From the NCBI GenBank assembly GCA_031268195.1, contig JAIRXQ010000078.1:1-46421 (forward strand): a DNA stretch of 46,421 nucleotides. The letters run 5' to 3'. Below, piece after piece: positions 26,275 through 35,509 of the stretch. Position 1 is the stretch's first letter. Every line of letters begins with the position of its first letter. The translations under genes and the position numbers were made by a program. Below the pieces are notes generated by a model. It did no database searches. It was not told the DNA's origin and was given only the letters and a program-made list of their open reading frames with translations. The stretch is from Azoarcus sp. (GTDB lineage Bacteria; Pseudomonadota; Gammaproteobacteria; Burkholderiales; Rhodocyclaceae).

Positions 26275-27755
26275 ACTTCCTGCTCGCCCTCCTCTCCGGC
26301 GCGCTGGCCGTGCCCGCTTTCGCGCCGTTGGAGTGGTGGCCCTTCGCGTTCCTCAGCCTGATGGGGCTGGCGCTGCTGCTGGAGCGTGCCCCCTCCGCCC
26401 GCGCCGGATTCGGCCTCGGCCTCGCATGGGGACTCGGCTGTTTCGCGGCGGGCGTGTCGTGGATTTACGTGGCGCTCGAACGCTACGGCGGCATGCAGCC
26501 GCTGCTGGCCGGCTTCGCCATCTTGCTGTTCTGCGCCTTCCTCGCGCTTTATCCGGCGCTGTGCGCGCTACTTTATGTGCGCTTGCGGCGCGGTGGCCTG
26601 TTCCGGCGCGCGGCGCTGTTCGCCGCACTGTGGCTCATCTCCGAATGGCTGCGCGGCACGGTATTCACCGGCTTTCCGTGGCTTGCCATCGGCTACAGTC
26701 AAACACCGCCCAGCCTGCTCGCGGGCTTTTTTCCGCTCATCGGCGTCTACGGCGTCGGCGGGCTGACGGCGTTCATCGCCGGCTTGCTGGGACTGAGCGT
26801 GGCGCACGTCCGTGCGGGGACGCACAGTGCACCCGCGCGCATGCCCGCCATTGCAATCGTGCTCGTCTGCGGCGCGGGCTTCGCGCTGGCTCAGTACCCG
26901 TGGGCCGAGCCCGATGGCGAGCCGCTCACGGTGTCGCTGCTCCAACCCAATGTCGAGCCGACGTTCAAGTGGGACCCGGACAATTTCAACGACGTGTTGC
27001 GCATCAACGCCGATCTGGTCGCGCAGGCGCGCGGCGCGCTCGTCGTCCTGCCCGAAACCGCGCTCCCCGCGCCGCTCGATCGCCTGCCCGATGGCTATCT
27101 CGGCCATCTCGCCAATCTGGTCGACGGGCGCGGCGCCTCGCTGGTCACAGGCGTTTTCACCCATGAAAACGGCCATTATCAAAACGCCGCCCTGACGCTT
27201 GGCGCGGGCGGCGGCCAGCGCTACGCCAAGCATCATCTCGTGCCCTTCGGGGAATACTCGCCGCCACTGTTCGGCTGGTTCTATCGCCTCGTCGACATTC
27301 CGATGTCGCAGCAGCTCCCCGGCGCGGCGAATCAGGCGCCGCTCGAACTGCAAGGCCGCCACATCGCGCTCGACATCTGCTATGAAGACATCTTCGGCGC
27401 GGAACTCGCCACCGCCCTGCCACGCGCCGGGCTCATGCTCAATCTCTCGAACCTTGCCTGGTACGGCGACTCCTTTGCGCAGCCACAGCACCTGCAAATC
27501 GCCCGCGTCCGCGCCATGGAAAGCGGCCGCCCCATGCTGCGCGCCACCAATACCGGCATGACGGCGCTGGCGCTGCCGAATGGAAAAGTGGAAGCCATGT
27601 TGCCCGCGTTTACACGCGGCGTGCTGGAGACGAGCGTCACCGCCTACCGCGGCGCAACCCCGTTCGGGCGGTGGGGCGACTGGCCCGCGCTCGTCGTGGC
27701 GTTAGGGGCGCTCGTGCTTTCGCTGCCGAGGCGAAAGCGCATTCCTGCCGCTTGA
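26271..27755 (+). CDS. lnt: Apolipoprotein N-acyltransferase
   Basis: A 494-aa inner-membrane enzyme that adds the third acyl chain to outer-membrane lipoproteins. About six N-terminal hydrophobic segments are followed by a periplasmic nitrilase domain (about 215-470). The catalytic triad is seen as Glu in VVLPETALPAPLDR, Lys in YAKHHLVPFGEY and Cys in ALDICYEDIFG. A final C-terminal hydrophobic segment (WPALVVALGALVLSL) ends before RRKR. It is the last gene of the miaB operon. Confidence 0.96.
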   Translation: MNFLLALLSGALAVPAFAPLEWWPFAFLSLMGLALLLERAPSARAGFGLGLAWGLGCFAAGVSWIYVALERYGGMQPLLAGFAILLFCAFLALYPALCALLYVRLRRGGLFRRAALFAALWLISEWLRGTVFTGFPWLAIGYSQTPPSLLAGFFPLIGVYGVGGLTAFIAGLLGLSVAHVRAGTHSAPARMPAIAIVLVCGAGFALAQYPWAEPDGEPLTVSLLQPNVEPTFKWDPDNFNDVLRINADLVAQARGALVVLPETALPAPLDRLPDGYLGHLANLVDGRGASLVTGVFTHENGHYQNAALTLGAGGGQRYAKHHLVPFGEYSPPLFGWFYRLVDIPMSQQLPGAANQAPLELQGRHIALDICYEDIFGAELATALPRAGLMLNLSNLAWYGDSFAQPQHLQIARVRAMESGRPMLRATNTGMTALALPNGKVEAMLPAFTRGVLETSVTAYRGATPFGRWGDWPALVVALGALVLSLPRRKRIPAA

Positions 27756-27865
27756 TTTGGCCTCCGTGCCTTGCGCACTTCCCCCATTTTCTGACAGAAT
27801 AGAAAGTTACCTTGCTCCACCGTCTCCGCATAACGGGGGGCTGACATCAACCAAAAGGAGTCCCG

Positions 27866-28273
27866 ATGCGACATTATGAAATCGTGTTCATCGTGCACCC
27901 GGATCAGTCCGAACAGGTGCCCGCGATGATCGAACGCTACAAGGGCATCGTCACCGCCCACAACGGCCAGATCCACCGGCTGGAGGACTGGGGCCGGCGG
28001 CAGATGACCTACCCGATCCAGAAGGTGCACAAAGCCCACTACGTGCTCATGAACATCGAGATCGACGACGAAACGCTCGCCGAACTCGAACACGCCTTCA
28101 AGTTCAACGACGCCGTGCTGCGCCATCTCACGATCAAGATGAAGAAAGCCATCACCGTGCCCTCGCCGATGATGAAGGAAGAGAAATCGCGCTCGCTCAC
28201 CGATGCGCCGCCCACGGAAAGCGACGCCGAATCGCCCGCCGAGGCCGAGCCCATCGAGGCGGCTTCGGCCTGA
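27866..28273 (+). CDS. rpsF: 30S ribosomal protein S6
   Basis: A 135-aa protein beginning [17 protein letters not shown], with [19 protein letters not shown] typical of S6. The core ends near residue 100; the remainder is an acidic, low-complexity tail ([10 protein letters not shown]), as is common in proteobacterial S6. An AAAGGAG ribosome site lies 7 bp upstream. A 110-bp leader separates it from lnt. It starts the rpsF-priB-rpsR-rplI operon. Confidence 0.97.
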   Translation: MRHYEIVFIVHPDQSEQVPAMIERYKGIVTAHNGQIHRLEDWGRRQMTYPIQKVHKAHYVLMNIEIDDETLAELEHAFKFNDAVLRHLTIKMKKAITVPSPMMKEEKSRSLTDAPPTESDAESPAEAEPIEAASA

Positions 28274-28274
28274 G

Positions 28275-28589
28275 GTGTCGACGGAAGCGGCCAACGAGCT
28301 GCGGCTGGCGGCGCGCATCGTCGAGGTTTCGGCCTTGCGGCGCACCCCGGCGGGAGTACCGGTCGTGACCTGCGTGCTGGCGCACGAATCCCGGCGAATC
28401 GAAGCGGGAATCGAACGCGAAGTGAGGCTGGAACTGGAAACGATGGCCATCGGCGCACTGGCTGAAAAGCTGGCCGGGGCAACGCCCGGGGCGAGCGTCG
28501 AGGCAAGCGGATTTCTCGCGGCGAAAAGCGCGCGCACGCATAAGCCGGTGCTGCATCTGAACATAATCGAATTCATGGAAGGAACCTGA
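28275..28589 (+). CDS. priB: Primosomal replication protein N
   Basis: A 104-aa OB-fold single-strand DNA-binding protein of the PriA primosome, used to restart stalled forks. Its blocks are [33 protein letters not shown] and the C-terminal [11 protein letters not shown]. The start is GTG at 28275, one base after the rpsF stop codon, so translation is probably coupled; the open frame upstream runs inside rpsF. Position between rpsF and rpsR confirms the call. Confidence 0.93.
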   Translation: MSTEAANELRLAARIVEVSALRRTPAGVPVVTCVLAHESRRIEAGIEREVRLELETMAIGALAEKLAGATPGASVEASGFLAAKSARTHKPVLHLNIIEFMEGT

Positions 28590-28591
28590 AA

Positions 28592-28867
28592 ATGGCTTTC
28601 AAACCGAAGTCCAAGTTCAAGAAAAAAGAAGATCGCGGCGGTCGCGGTCTGTTCAAGCGTCGCAAATTCTGCCGTTTCACGGCCGAGAAGATCGAAGAAG
28701 TCGACTACAAGGACGTGGAAATCCTGAAAGACTTCATCACCGAGAACGCCAAGATCATGCCGGCGCGCATCACCGGCACCAAGGCGGGCTATCAGCGCCA
28801 GTTGTCCGTGGCGGTCAAGCGCGCCCGTTTCCTGGCGTTGCTGCCGTACACCGACCTGCACCTGTAA
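28592..28867 (+). CDS. rpsR: 30S ribosomal protein S18
   Basis: A 91-aa basic protein with [21 protein letters not shown], the S18 signature, and [19 protein letters not shown] before [13 protein letters not shown]. It forms a heterodimer with S6, encoded upstream. The N-terminus is Lys-rich ([14 protein letters not shown]). It lies two bases after the priB stop. Confidence 0.97.
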   Translation: MAFKPKSKFKKKEDRGGRGLFKRRKFCRFTAEKIEEVDYKDVEILKDFITENAKIMPARITGTKAGYQRQLSVAVKRARFLALLPYTDLHL

Positions 28868-28880
28868 GGAGAGCCGAATC

Positions 28881-29330
28881 ATGCAAATCATTCTGCTCGA
28901 CAAGGTCGGCAAGCTCGGCTCGCTGGGTGACATGGTCAAAGTCAAGGACGGCTACGCCCGCAATTACCTGATTCCGCAAGGGCTGGCCAAACGCGCCACC
29001 GAAGCCAACAAGGCAGAATTCGAAGCGCGCCGCGCCGAACTCGAAAAGGTTCAGGCCGACAAACTCGCGGATGCGCAAGCCAAGGGCGCCAAGCTCGAAG
29101 GGCTGACGATCCAGATCGTGCGCAAGGCGGGCATGGATGGACGCCTGTTCGGTTCGGTGAGCAACATCGACGTCGCCGAGGCGCTCGCCGCGCAAGGCTT
29201 CGACATCGAACGCAGCGCCATCCGCATGCCCGACGGCCATCTGAAGGACGTGGGCGACAAACAGATCGACATCGCATTGCACGCCGACGTGGTGGTGCCG
29301 GTCACCGTGTCGGTGCTGGGCGAGCAATAA
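28881..29330 (+). CDS. rplI: 50S ribosomal protein L9
   Basis: A 149-aa protein starting [20 protein letters not shown], followed by [15 protein letters not shown], the L9 N-terminal domain. A long charged helix ([21 protein letters not shown]) joins it to the C-terminal rRNA-binding domain. It ends the operon and is followed by a strong intrinsic terminator. Confidence 0.97.
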   Translation: MQIILLDKVGKLGSLGDMVKVKDGYARNYLIPQGLAKRATEANKAEFEARRAELEKVQADKLADAQAKGAKLEGLTIQIVRKAGMDGRLFGSVSNIDVAEALAAQGFDIERSAIRMPDGHLKDVGDKQIDIALHADVVVPVTVSVLGEQ

Positions 29331-29350
29331 GCGCCTTCGCGCCACAGTAC

Positions 29351-29384
29351 CGAAGGGCCGCCTTCAAGGCGGCCCTTCGTTTTT
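29351..29384 (+). terminator. Strong intrinsic terminator after rplI
   Basis: CGAAGGGCCGCC (29351-29362) pairs perfectly with GGCGGCCCTTCG (29368-29379) over 12 bp, with a TTCAA loop and a five-T run (29380-29384). It lies 21 bp after the rplI stop and isolates the ribosomal operon from msbA. Confidence 0.93.
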
Positions 29385-29507
29385 CCGGACGCGCGAGCGT
29401 TGCCACTACGCGACGTTACGCACCGCGACGCCTTCCCGCACGCGGGCGGGCGCGATCCCCCATGTTAGTATCGTCCGGTTCAAATCCAGCCTTTTAGCCG
29501 GCCCCGC

Positions 29508-31301
29508 ATGTCGACCGCCGCCCCTTCCAGCCTGAAAATTTATTTACGCCTGCTCGGTTACGTCCGCCCGTACATGGGGCAGTTCGCCATCAGCATCTTT
29601 GGTTTCGTCATCTTCGCCGCCGCGCAACCAACGCTTGCCGCCGTGCTCAAATATTTTGTCGACGGACTCGTCGACCCGGCGAAAGCAGTGCTGCACGGTG
29701 TGCCGCTATTGGATGGACTCGCCCTGATGCACGCGGTGCCGCTGGCGATCGTCGGCATCGCCATCTGGCAGGGCATCGGCTCTTATCTCGGCAATTACTT
29801 CATCGCCCGCGTCTCGCTCGGGCTGGTGCACGACTTGCGTCTGGCACTATTCAACAAGCTGCTGCGGCTGCCAAACACCTGGTTCGATCACAACAATTCC
29901 GGGCGCCTGATTTCGCGCATCACCTATGACGTCACCATGGTCACGGGCGCGGCCACCGACGCAATCAAGGTGACGATCCGCGAAGGGCTGACGGTGGTGT
30001 TCCTGTTCGGCTACCTGCTGTGGATGAACTGGCGGCTGACCATGGTGATGCTGGCAATCCTGCCGGTCATCGGCGCGCTGGTGGGCAAAGCGAGCCGCAA
30101 GTTCCGCAAGCAAGCCAAGCAAATCCAGATCGCGATGGGCGATGTCACCCACGTCGCATCCGAAACCATCCAGGGCTATCGCGTCGTGCGCAGCTTCGGC
30201 GGCGAGGCGTACGAATCGGAACGCTTCCTGCGCGCCAGCACCGACAACACCAACAAACAGTTGCGCATGGTGCGCACCGGCGCGACTTATACCCCGACGT
30301 TGCAGCTGGTCATTTTCTCCGCAATGGCCGTGGTGCTGTTTCTGGTGTTGTGGCTGCGCGGCGAGGCGACGGCGGGCGATCTCGTCGCCTACATCACCGC
30401 CGCCGGGCTGCTACCCAAGCCGATTCGCCAATTGTCGGAAATCAGCTCCACGATTCAGAAAGGCGTCGCGGGAGCGGAGAGTATTTTCGCGCAACTCGAC
30501 GAGCCTTCCGAACCCGACGGCGGCACGGTCGAGATCGAGCGCGTGCAAGGGCATATCGTGGTGCGCGATCTGATCTTCAACTACCCCGGCCACGCGCAAA
30601 GAGTGCTCGACGGACTGGATTTCGAGATCGAACCAGGCCGCATGGTGGCGCTGGTCGGGCGCTCCGGCAGCGGCAAATCGACGCTCGCCAGCCTGATTCC
30701 GCGTTTCTACTCACACACGCAGGGACAAATCCTGATCGACGGCATCGATGTCGCCGACTACACCCTGCTCAACCTGCGCCACCATATCGCGCTGGTGACA
30801 CAGCAAGTGACGCTGTTCAACGGCAGCGTGGCCGACAACATCGCCTATGGCGAACTGGTGGGCGCCTCGCGCACCGAGATCGAGCGCGTGGCCGAAGCCG
30901 CCAATGCGCGCGAGTTCATCGACCGCCTGCCAGAGGGGTTCGACACCCAGATCGGCGAAAACGGCATCACCCTGTCCGGCGGCCAGCGCCAGCGTCTGGC
31001 GATCGCCCGCGCGCTGCTCAAAGATGCACCGATTCTGATTCTCGACGAAGCAACCTCGTCACTCGACACTGAATCCGAACGCCATATCCAGGGCGCGCTC
31101 GACTTCGCCGCCAAGGGGCGCACGACGCTGGTAATCGCACACCGGCTGTCTACGATCGAGCGCGCCGACCTGATCCTGGTGATGGACCAGGGGCGCATCG
31201 TCGAACGCGGCACCCACGCCGAACTGCTCGCGGCAGGCGGACATTACGCCAAGCTGCACGCCATGCAGTTCAGCGAAAAAAACAGCGAAGAAGACGCTTA
31301 A
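29508..31301 (+). CDS. msbA: Lipid A export ABC transporter MsbA
   Basis: A 597-aa half-transporter with fused membrane and ATPase domains, which flips lipid A-core across the inner membrane. Six hydrophobic segments lie in residues ~15-300, including the coupling region WFDHNNSGRLISRITYD. The ATPase has Walker A VGRSGSGKSTLA (about 384-395), the LVTQQVTLFNGSV Q-loop region, LSGGQRQRLAIARALL and ILILDEATSSLD. It converges on the LPS core cluster, fitting its role. The start follows a 177-bp gap after rplI and its terminator. Confidence 0.93.
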   Translation: MSTAAPSSLKIYLRLLGYVRPYMGQFAISIFGFVIFAAAQPTLAAVLKYFVDGLVDPAKAVLHGVPLLDGLALMHAVPLAIVGIAIWQGIGSYLGNYFIARVSLGLVHDLRLALFNKLLRLPNTWFDHNNSGRLISRITYDVTMVTGAATDAIKVTIREGLTVVFLFGYLLWMNWRLTMVMLAILPVIGALVGKASRKFRKQAKQIQIAMGDVTHVASETIQGYRVVRSFGGEAYESERFLRASTDNTNKQLRMVRTGATYTPTLQLVIFSAMAVVLFLVLWLRGEATAGDLVAYITAAGLLPKPIRQLSEISSTIQKGVAGAESIFAQLDEPSEPDGGTVEIERVQGHIVVRDLIFNYPGHAQRVLDGLDFEIEPGRMVALVGRSGSGKSTLASLIPRFYSHTQGQILIDGIDVADYTLLNLRHHIALVTQQVTLFNGSVADNIAYGELVGASRTEIERVAEAANAREFIDRLPEGFDTQIGENGITLSGGQRQRLAIARALLKDAPILILDEATSSLDTESERHIQGALDFAAKGRTTLVIAHRLSTIERADLILVMDQGRIVERGTHAELLAAGGHYAKLHAMQFSEKNSEEDA

Positions 31302-31333
31302 AAACACTTAAGCTGCATCCCGCGCCTGAACGA

Positions 31334-32791
31334 TCATTGATGGTGATTTGGCGGCAGGTGTTCATCCAGCCAGCACCGCAGTCCACTACCCGCAGGCCAG
31401 TTGGCCAACAAGCGGGCGCGGTCGCGCCGCCAGGCGCGCGCATAGGCGTAGGCGCTGGCGTGCCGGGTCATAGCGTCGAGATCGATGACCGCAATGCGGC
31501 GTCTGGCCTCATCCCACAGCAAGTTGGTGGCCTTGAAGTCACCGTGACTGATGCGCCAGACATGCAACATGGCGACGAACTGCAACAACGCTTCGCCCTC
31601 GGCCTGCGGCGGCGCGGCGGCTTCGACATAGGGCGCCAAATGCTCGATCAGATTGCGTCCCGGATGAAAATCCGTCACGAGCCAGGCGCGGCGACGCAAG
31701 GGGCCAAGGCGCTCCTCGATCAATGCGCGCGGCAGCGGCGTATCGATGCCGAGAAAGTGCAGGCGGTGCCCCGCGCGCCAGGCATGCCAAGCCCGGCTCG
31801 GCCGCCAGGCGCGAGAAAAGGCATGAACGTTGTTCTTGATGTTATAGCGCTTGATCACCAGACTCATGCCGTCGTAATCAACCCTGGCGACCGTGGCCGT
31901 GCCGCCATCCTTAAAGGGCGCGCCAGCCGTGGCGAGCACTTGATCCGGGTCCGCGAGCAGCGGCTCGAACCGCGCGGCATCGTGGCGTGCCACCGCCGTA
32001 AAGCGGCGAAAATCGTGCCGCACGTCGACCAACGTACAAGGACGCAAAGTTTTGCACAGGTAGTCCGCAAGCAGGCGTTGGCGCTGCCTGACAATCAACG
32101 GCGCCAGCACGGCGGGGGCCGGAGCGTGGTGCTCATTGCGATCGCGATAGGCCGCCAACAGTACGGCAAGCGGCACATCCTGCGGCAATTCGGCAAGGAA
32201 TTGCGCCAAATTGGCATTGGCCTCGCGCGCGGGCAAAGGCGTCGCGCGACGGCGCACGGCGTCGCCGTCGATCAGCCGCACCGCGCCCGCGCCGATGAGA
32301 AAGTTGCCGGGATGCATGTCGTTGTGGACGAGCCCATGACCGTGCAGCAAACCGATGCACGCACAAGCGGCTTGCAGCGTCGCGTTCACATCAGCGTTGC
32401 CGGTGGCCAGTTCGTCGGTCAGGCTGTGCGCATCGGGCACGAAGGCGGTGAGCAGATAACGCCCGCCGCCTGCGAACGTGCCCGCGGCAAGTAGCTGCGT
32501 GGTGGGAACGCCGGCCTCGGCCAGCGCCGTCAGGCCATCGCGTTCGCGCCGCCAGTGACGCACGCTGCCAGCGGCGATGAACAGCTTGGCCAGCACCCGC
32601 TGCCCGTTCCAAAGCCCTTCGCCCACGATGCGTTTGCCTGGCAGCACGCGCAAAAGGCGCAGCAAATCGAGCCGGCCACTCTCATCGAGCAGCAACACGC
32701 ACGGACAAGGCGGCGCACGACGCGCGGCGACGAGATCGACGGCAGTCGAAAAAGGAACTTGCTCGGTTTTTTTCGGGGCTGCGCCGCTCAT
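31334..32791 (-). CDS. Tandem-domain LPS kinase-like protein (two kinase folds in one chain)
   Basis: A 485-aa cytoplasmic protein with two RfaP/InaA-type kinase domains. Domain 1 (~30-230) has a Lys in RVLAKLF, catalytic VHNDMHPGNFL and metal motif LIDGDAV. Domain 2 (~260-480) has VIKRYN, catalytic ISHGDFKATNLL and VIDLDAM. Both retain the expected Lys, Asp and Asn, so neither looks dead. The ATG at 32791 overlaps the neighbouring kinase stop by 4 bp; the open frame further upstream is a shadow of that gene. It is the last gene of the waa cluster. Its size and place recall the 474-aa kinase-like protein after waaP in Pseudomonas aeruginosa (from memory). Substrate unknown; core sugar phosphorylation is inferred. 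Confidence 0.82.
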   Translation of the reverse strand: MSGAAPKKTEQVPFSTAVDLVAARRAPPCPCVLLLDESGRLDLLRLLRVLPGKRIVGEGLWNGQRVLAKLFIAAGSVRHWRRERDGLTALAEAGVPTTQLLAAGTFAGGGRYLLTAFVPDAHSLTDELATGNADVNATLQAACACIGLLHGHGLVHNDMHPGNFLIGAGAVRLIDGDAVRRRATPLPAREANANLAQFLAELPQDVPLAVLLAAYRDRNEHHAPAPAVLAPLIVRQRQRLLADYLCKTLRPCTLVDVRHDFRRFTAVARHDAARFEPLLADPDQVLATAGAPFKDGGTATVARVDYDGMSLVIKRYNIKNNVHAFSRAWRPSRAWHAWRAGHRLHFLGIDTPLPRALIEERLGPLRRRAWLVTDFHPGRNLIEHLAPYVEAAAPPQAEGEALLQFVAMLHVWRISHGDFKATNLLWDEARRRIAVIDLDAMTRHASAYAYARAWRRDRARLLANWPAGSGLRCWLDEHLPPNHHQ

Positions 32792-33531
32792 TCCCGCCCC
32801 TCGAAAAAGCACAGGACGCGCCGAATCATGGCCTTGTCGGCGCTGCTCAGCCGGGCGCGGCCGGTATAGGCATGGAAAAAGCGCAGCCGCCAGGTGCGGG
32901 ACAGCGCGTACCGGGCAACCTTGTCGAGACAGGCCAGATCCTTGACGATGCGATAGCGCAGGAAAGGTCCGAACCAATGCTCTCCGCCCGGACAATCGAT
33001 CAAATAGAGATTGGGGCCGTCGTCGACCAGCAGATTGCGCCATTTGAGATCGTTGTGCACGAAGCCCCGTTCATGCAGCGTGCGCGCGATGTGCGCGATC
33101 TGCGGCACGATCATGGCAAGCCAGTCACGCAGGCGCAGGCGTGGATCGTTGTCGCGGGCCAGGCAGGCGAGATCGGCCGTCCCGGCCAGTTCGCGGGTAA
33201 TCACCGCGCCACGCACGAACGCGCCCAAACGCCGCTCCAGCCCGTACGCAGCCACAGGTGCGCAGGGGATGCCCCACGCCGCGAAAGCGAGCAGATTTTC
33301 CCACTCGGCTTGCACCCTCGGACGAGCCAGCCAGCGCCGAAATGGATTCTTACCGGCGCGATGGTAACGTTTGACGTAATAGCGCACGCCGCCAATGGCG
33401 ACACGGATCATCTCGCTTTGGGGATCGTGCGAAATGTCTTCCCCTTGCAGCGCGAACACAGCATCGAGTGATGCGAAAGCCCGCGCCGTCTCACCCCTAC
33501 CGTAAGGAGGCAGCAGGCGCCAGACGCTCAT
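32788..33531 (-). CDS. LPS core kinase-like protein (WapP/InaA family)
   Basis: A 247-aa protein kinase-like fold. Motifs: Lys in VRYYVKRYHRAG, Glu in QAEWENLLAF, catalytic loop FVHNDLKWRNLLV and metal motif YLIDCPGG, where IDC replaces the usual DFG. Residues ~195-245 are a helical tail. It starts at 33531 and overlaps both neighbours by 4 bp, so it is part of the waa operon. Likely a second core heptose or sugar kinase acting after RfaP; the site is unknown. Confidence 0.82.
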   Translation of the reverse strand: MSVWRLLPPYGRGETARAFASLDAVFALQGEDISHDPQSEMIRVAIGGVRYYVKRYHRAGKNPFRRWLARPRVQAEWENLLAFAAWGIPCAPVAAYGLERRLGAFVRGAVITRELAGTADLACLARDNDPRLRLRDWLAMIVPQIAHIARTLHERGFVHNDLKWRNLLVDDGPNLYLIDCPGGEHWFGPFLRYRIVKDLACLDKVARYALSRTWRLRFFHAYTGRARLSSADKAMIRRVLCFFEGRE

Positions 33532-34361
33532 GGCGCGGTCTCCTGCGTGACGGCGGGCGCGAATTTGCGCTGGTAACGCTCGGCCAGCCGCGCACCCTCG
33601 TGTTTGAGCCACGCGAACAGCGGCGCTTCGCGGCGCAGCGTTTCGCGCAACGGTGCCGCGAAATAAAGGCGGGCGAAACGCAACAGATCGCGCCGGGTGA
33701 GGCCAATTTCCAGTACCGAAAAATAAAGCGAGGCCAGATCCTTGTTCCGCCAGCGTTGCGGCAGGCCGCGCGCATGAAGCTGGCCGCGGTGCAGGTCGAT
33801 CAACGACAAGCGAAACGCCTCCGGCGCGGGGGGCGGGTCGGTGTGCAGCAGGAAATGGCAGATGTAGAGATCGCGGTGGTTCATGCCGCCGCCGTGCATC
33901 TTGCGCACCATCTCCGCCACGCGGGCGATGAGGGCGCGTTTGAGTTTCAGGGCGGGCGGGCGGCGCGGCCAGTCGCGGCAGTAATCTTCCAGGCTGACGG
34001 TGGGCGTGAGCGCTTCGGTGACGATGAATGATTGCCGCCGCGCCGGGTCGAGGCCGCGTTCGCCGAACGCAGCGATGCGCATGGTGGCGACGCCCAGCTC
34101 ACTCAGGCGCTTGATGGCGTGGTATTCATTGCGCGCCCCCAGCACGGGCAGGCGCAGATAAAGCAGGTTTTTGAAAACCTCGCGCCAGCCGACGCCGTGA
34201 TGCGCCTTGACGAAGTAACCGCGCCCGTCGACTTCGATGCGCAAAGTACGTCGTCCGGCCAGTTCGCGGAACACTTCACCCTGCAAGGCTTCGACGGCGG
34301 CGAACGGGTCTTGTCCAACCCACAGGCGGTCGAAAGGCGGATGCAGGATGACTTCGTTCAT
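33528..34361 (-). CDS. rfaP: Lipopolysaccharide core heptose(I) kinase
   Basis: A 277-aa WaaP/RfaP kinase that phosphorylates heptose I of the inner core, important for outer-membrane integrity. Motifs: VDGRGYFVKAHHGVGW with the nucleotide-binding Lys, Glu in ARNEYHAIKRL, catalytic NHRDLYICHFLLH and metal motif LIDLHRGQ. The start ATG at 34361 overlaps the waaG stop by 4 bp. Length and motif spacing match WaaP. It lies directly after waaG, its usual partner. Confidence 0.94.
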   Translation of the reverse strand: MNEVILHPPFDRLWVGQDPFAAVEALQGEVFRELAGRRTLRIEVDGRGYFVKAHHGVGWREVFKNLLYLRLPVLGARNEYHAIKRLSELGVATMRIAAFGERGLDPARRQSFIVTEALTPTVSLEDYCRDWPRRPPALKLKRALIARVAEMVRKMHGGGMNHRDLYICHFLLHTDPPPAPEAFRLSLIDLHRGQLHARGLPQRWRNKDLASLYFSVLEIGLTRRDLLRFARLYFAAPLRETLRREAPLFAWLKHEGARLAERYQRKFAPAVTQETAP

Positions 34362-35500
34362 ACGGCACGCTCCGGGTGAGGCGGCAAGGCGCCAAGAATG
34401 AGATCGGCGGCACGTTCGGGCAAGCTGTAAATATCGGCGTGCGCGGCGAAAGCAAGCGCATTGGCGGCATGGCGCGCGCGCGCCGCACGATTGCCGAGCA
34501 TGCCCGCGAGCGCGGCATCGAGCGCTTCCTGCGCGAAAGGTGAAGCAATGATACAACCAGCGTCGGCTTTCGCGACGTAGTGCGCGTAGCCGCACACATC
34601 GGTGACGAGTACCGGCAGCCCGGTCGCCATCGCTTCGAGCAGCACGGTGCCGGTGTTTTCGTAGTAGGCAGGATGGATGAGCAGATCGGCGCCCAGCAGG
34701 AAGCGGGGAATATCGCCGCGCCCGCGCAGGATGTTGACCCGTCCGCCCAGACCGAGCGCCTCGCTCTGGCGCAGGAAAGGGCGTGCTTCATCATCTCCGA
34801 TGGCGATCAGGCGGGTGCGCTGGCGCAAGGCTTCGGGCAGCGCAACCAGCGCCTGGATGCTGCGATCCAGCCCCTTGGTCTTGAAACCGGAACCGATCTG
34901 CACCAACAGCAAATCGTCGTCACCCAGGCCGAATTCGGCGCGAAACGCCGCGCGAATGGCGGCCGCATCCGGCGGCGCGCGGCGGTCGGGATCGATGCCG
35001 GGCGGCAGCATGTGGAAACGCGCCGCCGGCGTGCCGTAATGCTTGCTGAAAAACGGTTGTTGCACGCTGGAAATCATCAGGATTTCGGTGCGGCTCTCCG
35101 GAGCGAACACCGCACGCTCGCAGGCCGAAAAATGGCGGTAGCGCATGCCGTAGCGGTAAAACGGGCTTCGCAGCGTGCGTGCTTTTTCCTCGAAACACGG
35201 GTCGGCGGCGTAATAGACATCCAGCCCCGGCATCTTGTTGAAACCGACGACACGGTCGACGGGCCGCCGCACGAGCTCGGCGGCCACCCACGCGCTGAAC
35301 TTGCGGTAGCGGCAATGGTTGGCCCAAGCGCGCACCGGCACGAACACCACTTCGAACCCCGGCGGCACATTGCCGCGCCATTCGAGGGTGTAAATACGGA
35401 CGTCGTGGCCGCGCGCCTGGCAAACGCACGCGATGCGCAGGAAATCGCGTTGCAGGCCGCCGAAGGGAAAGTACTTGTAGAGACAGAAAGCGAGTCGCAT
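34358..35500 (-). CDS. waaG: LPS core glucosyltransferase I (GT4)
   Basis: A 380-aa GT-B enzyme that adds the first hexose to inner-core heptose II. The N-terminus MRLAFCLYKYFPFGGLQRDF is typical of WaaG. The mid-domain RVVGFNKMPGLDVYYAADPCF is also diagnostic. The C-terminal donor-binding half has QIGSGFKTKGLDRSI, the GT4 ExxxxxxE motif in ENTGTVLLEAMATGLPVL and VCGYAHYV. The ATG at 35500 is preferred; a GTG two codons earlier is possible. It lies 9 bp after waaC and overlaps rfaP by 4 bp. Confidence 0.94.
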   Translation of the reverse strand: MRLAFCLYKYFPFGGLQRDFLRIACVCQARGHDVRIYTLEWRGNVPPGFEVVFVPVRAWANHCRYRKFSAWVAAELVRRPVDRVVGFNKMPGLDVYYAADPCFEEKARTLRSPFYRYGMRYRHFSACERAVFAPESRTEILMISSVQQPFFSKHYGTPAARFHMLPPGIDPDRRAPPDAAAIRAAFRAEFGLGDDDLLLVQIGSGFKTKGLDRSIQALVALPEALRQRTRLIAIGDDEARPFLRQSEALGLGGRVNILRGRGDIPRFLLGADLLIHPAYYENTGTVLLEAMATGLPVLVTDVCGYAHYVAKADAGCIIASPFAQEALDAALAGMLGNRAARARHAANALAFAAHADIYSLPERAADLILGALPPHPERAV

Positions 35501-35509
35501 GGGCACAGT

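Noticed and set aside
27781-27865. S6:S18 autoregulatory leader before rpsF
   Set aside because: C-rich and G-rich segments could pair (27781-27785 with 27835-27840), but I could not identify the conserved bulge that S6:S18 binds.
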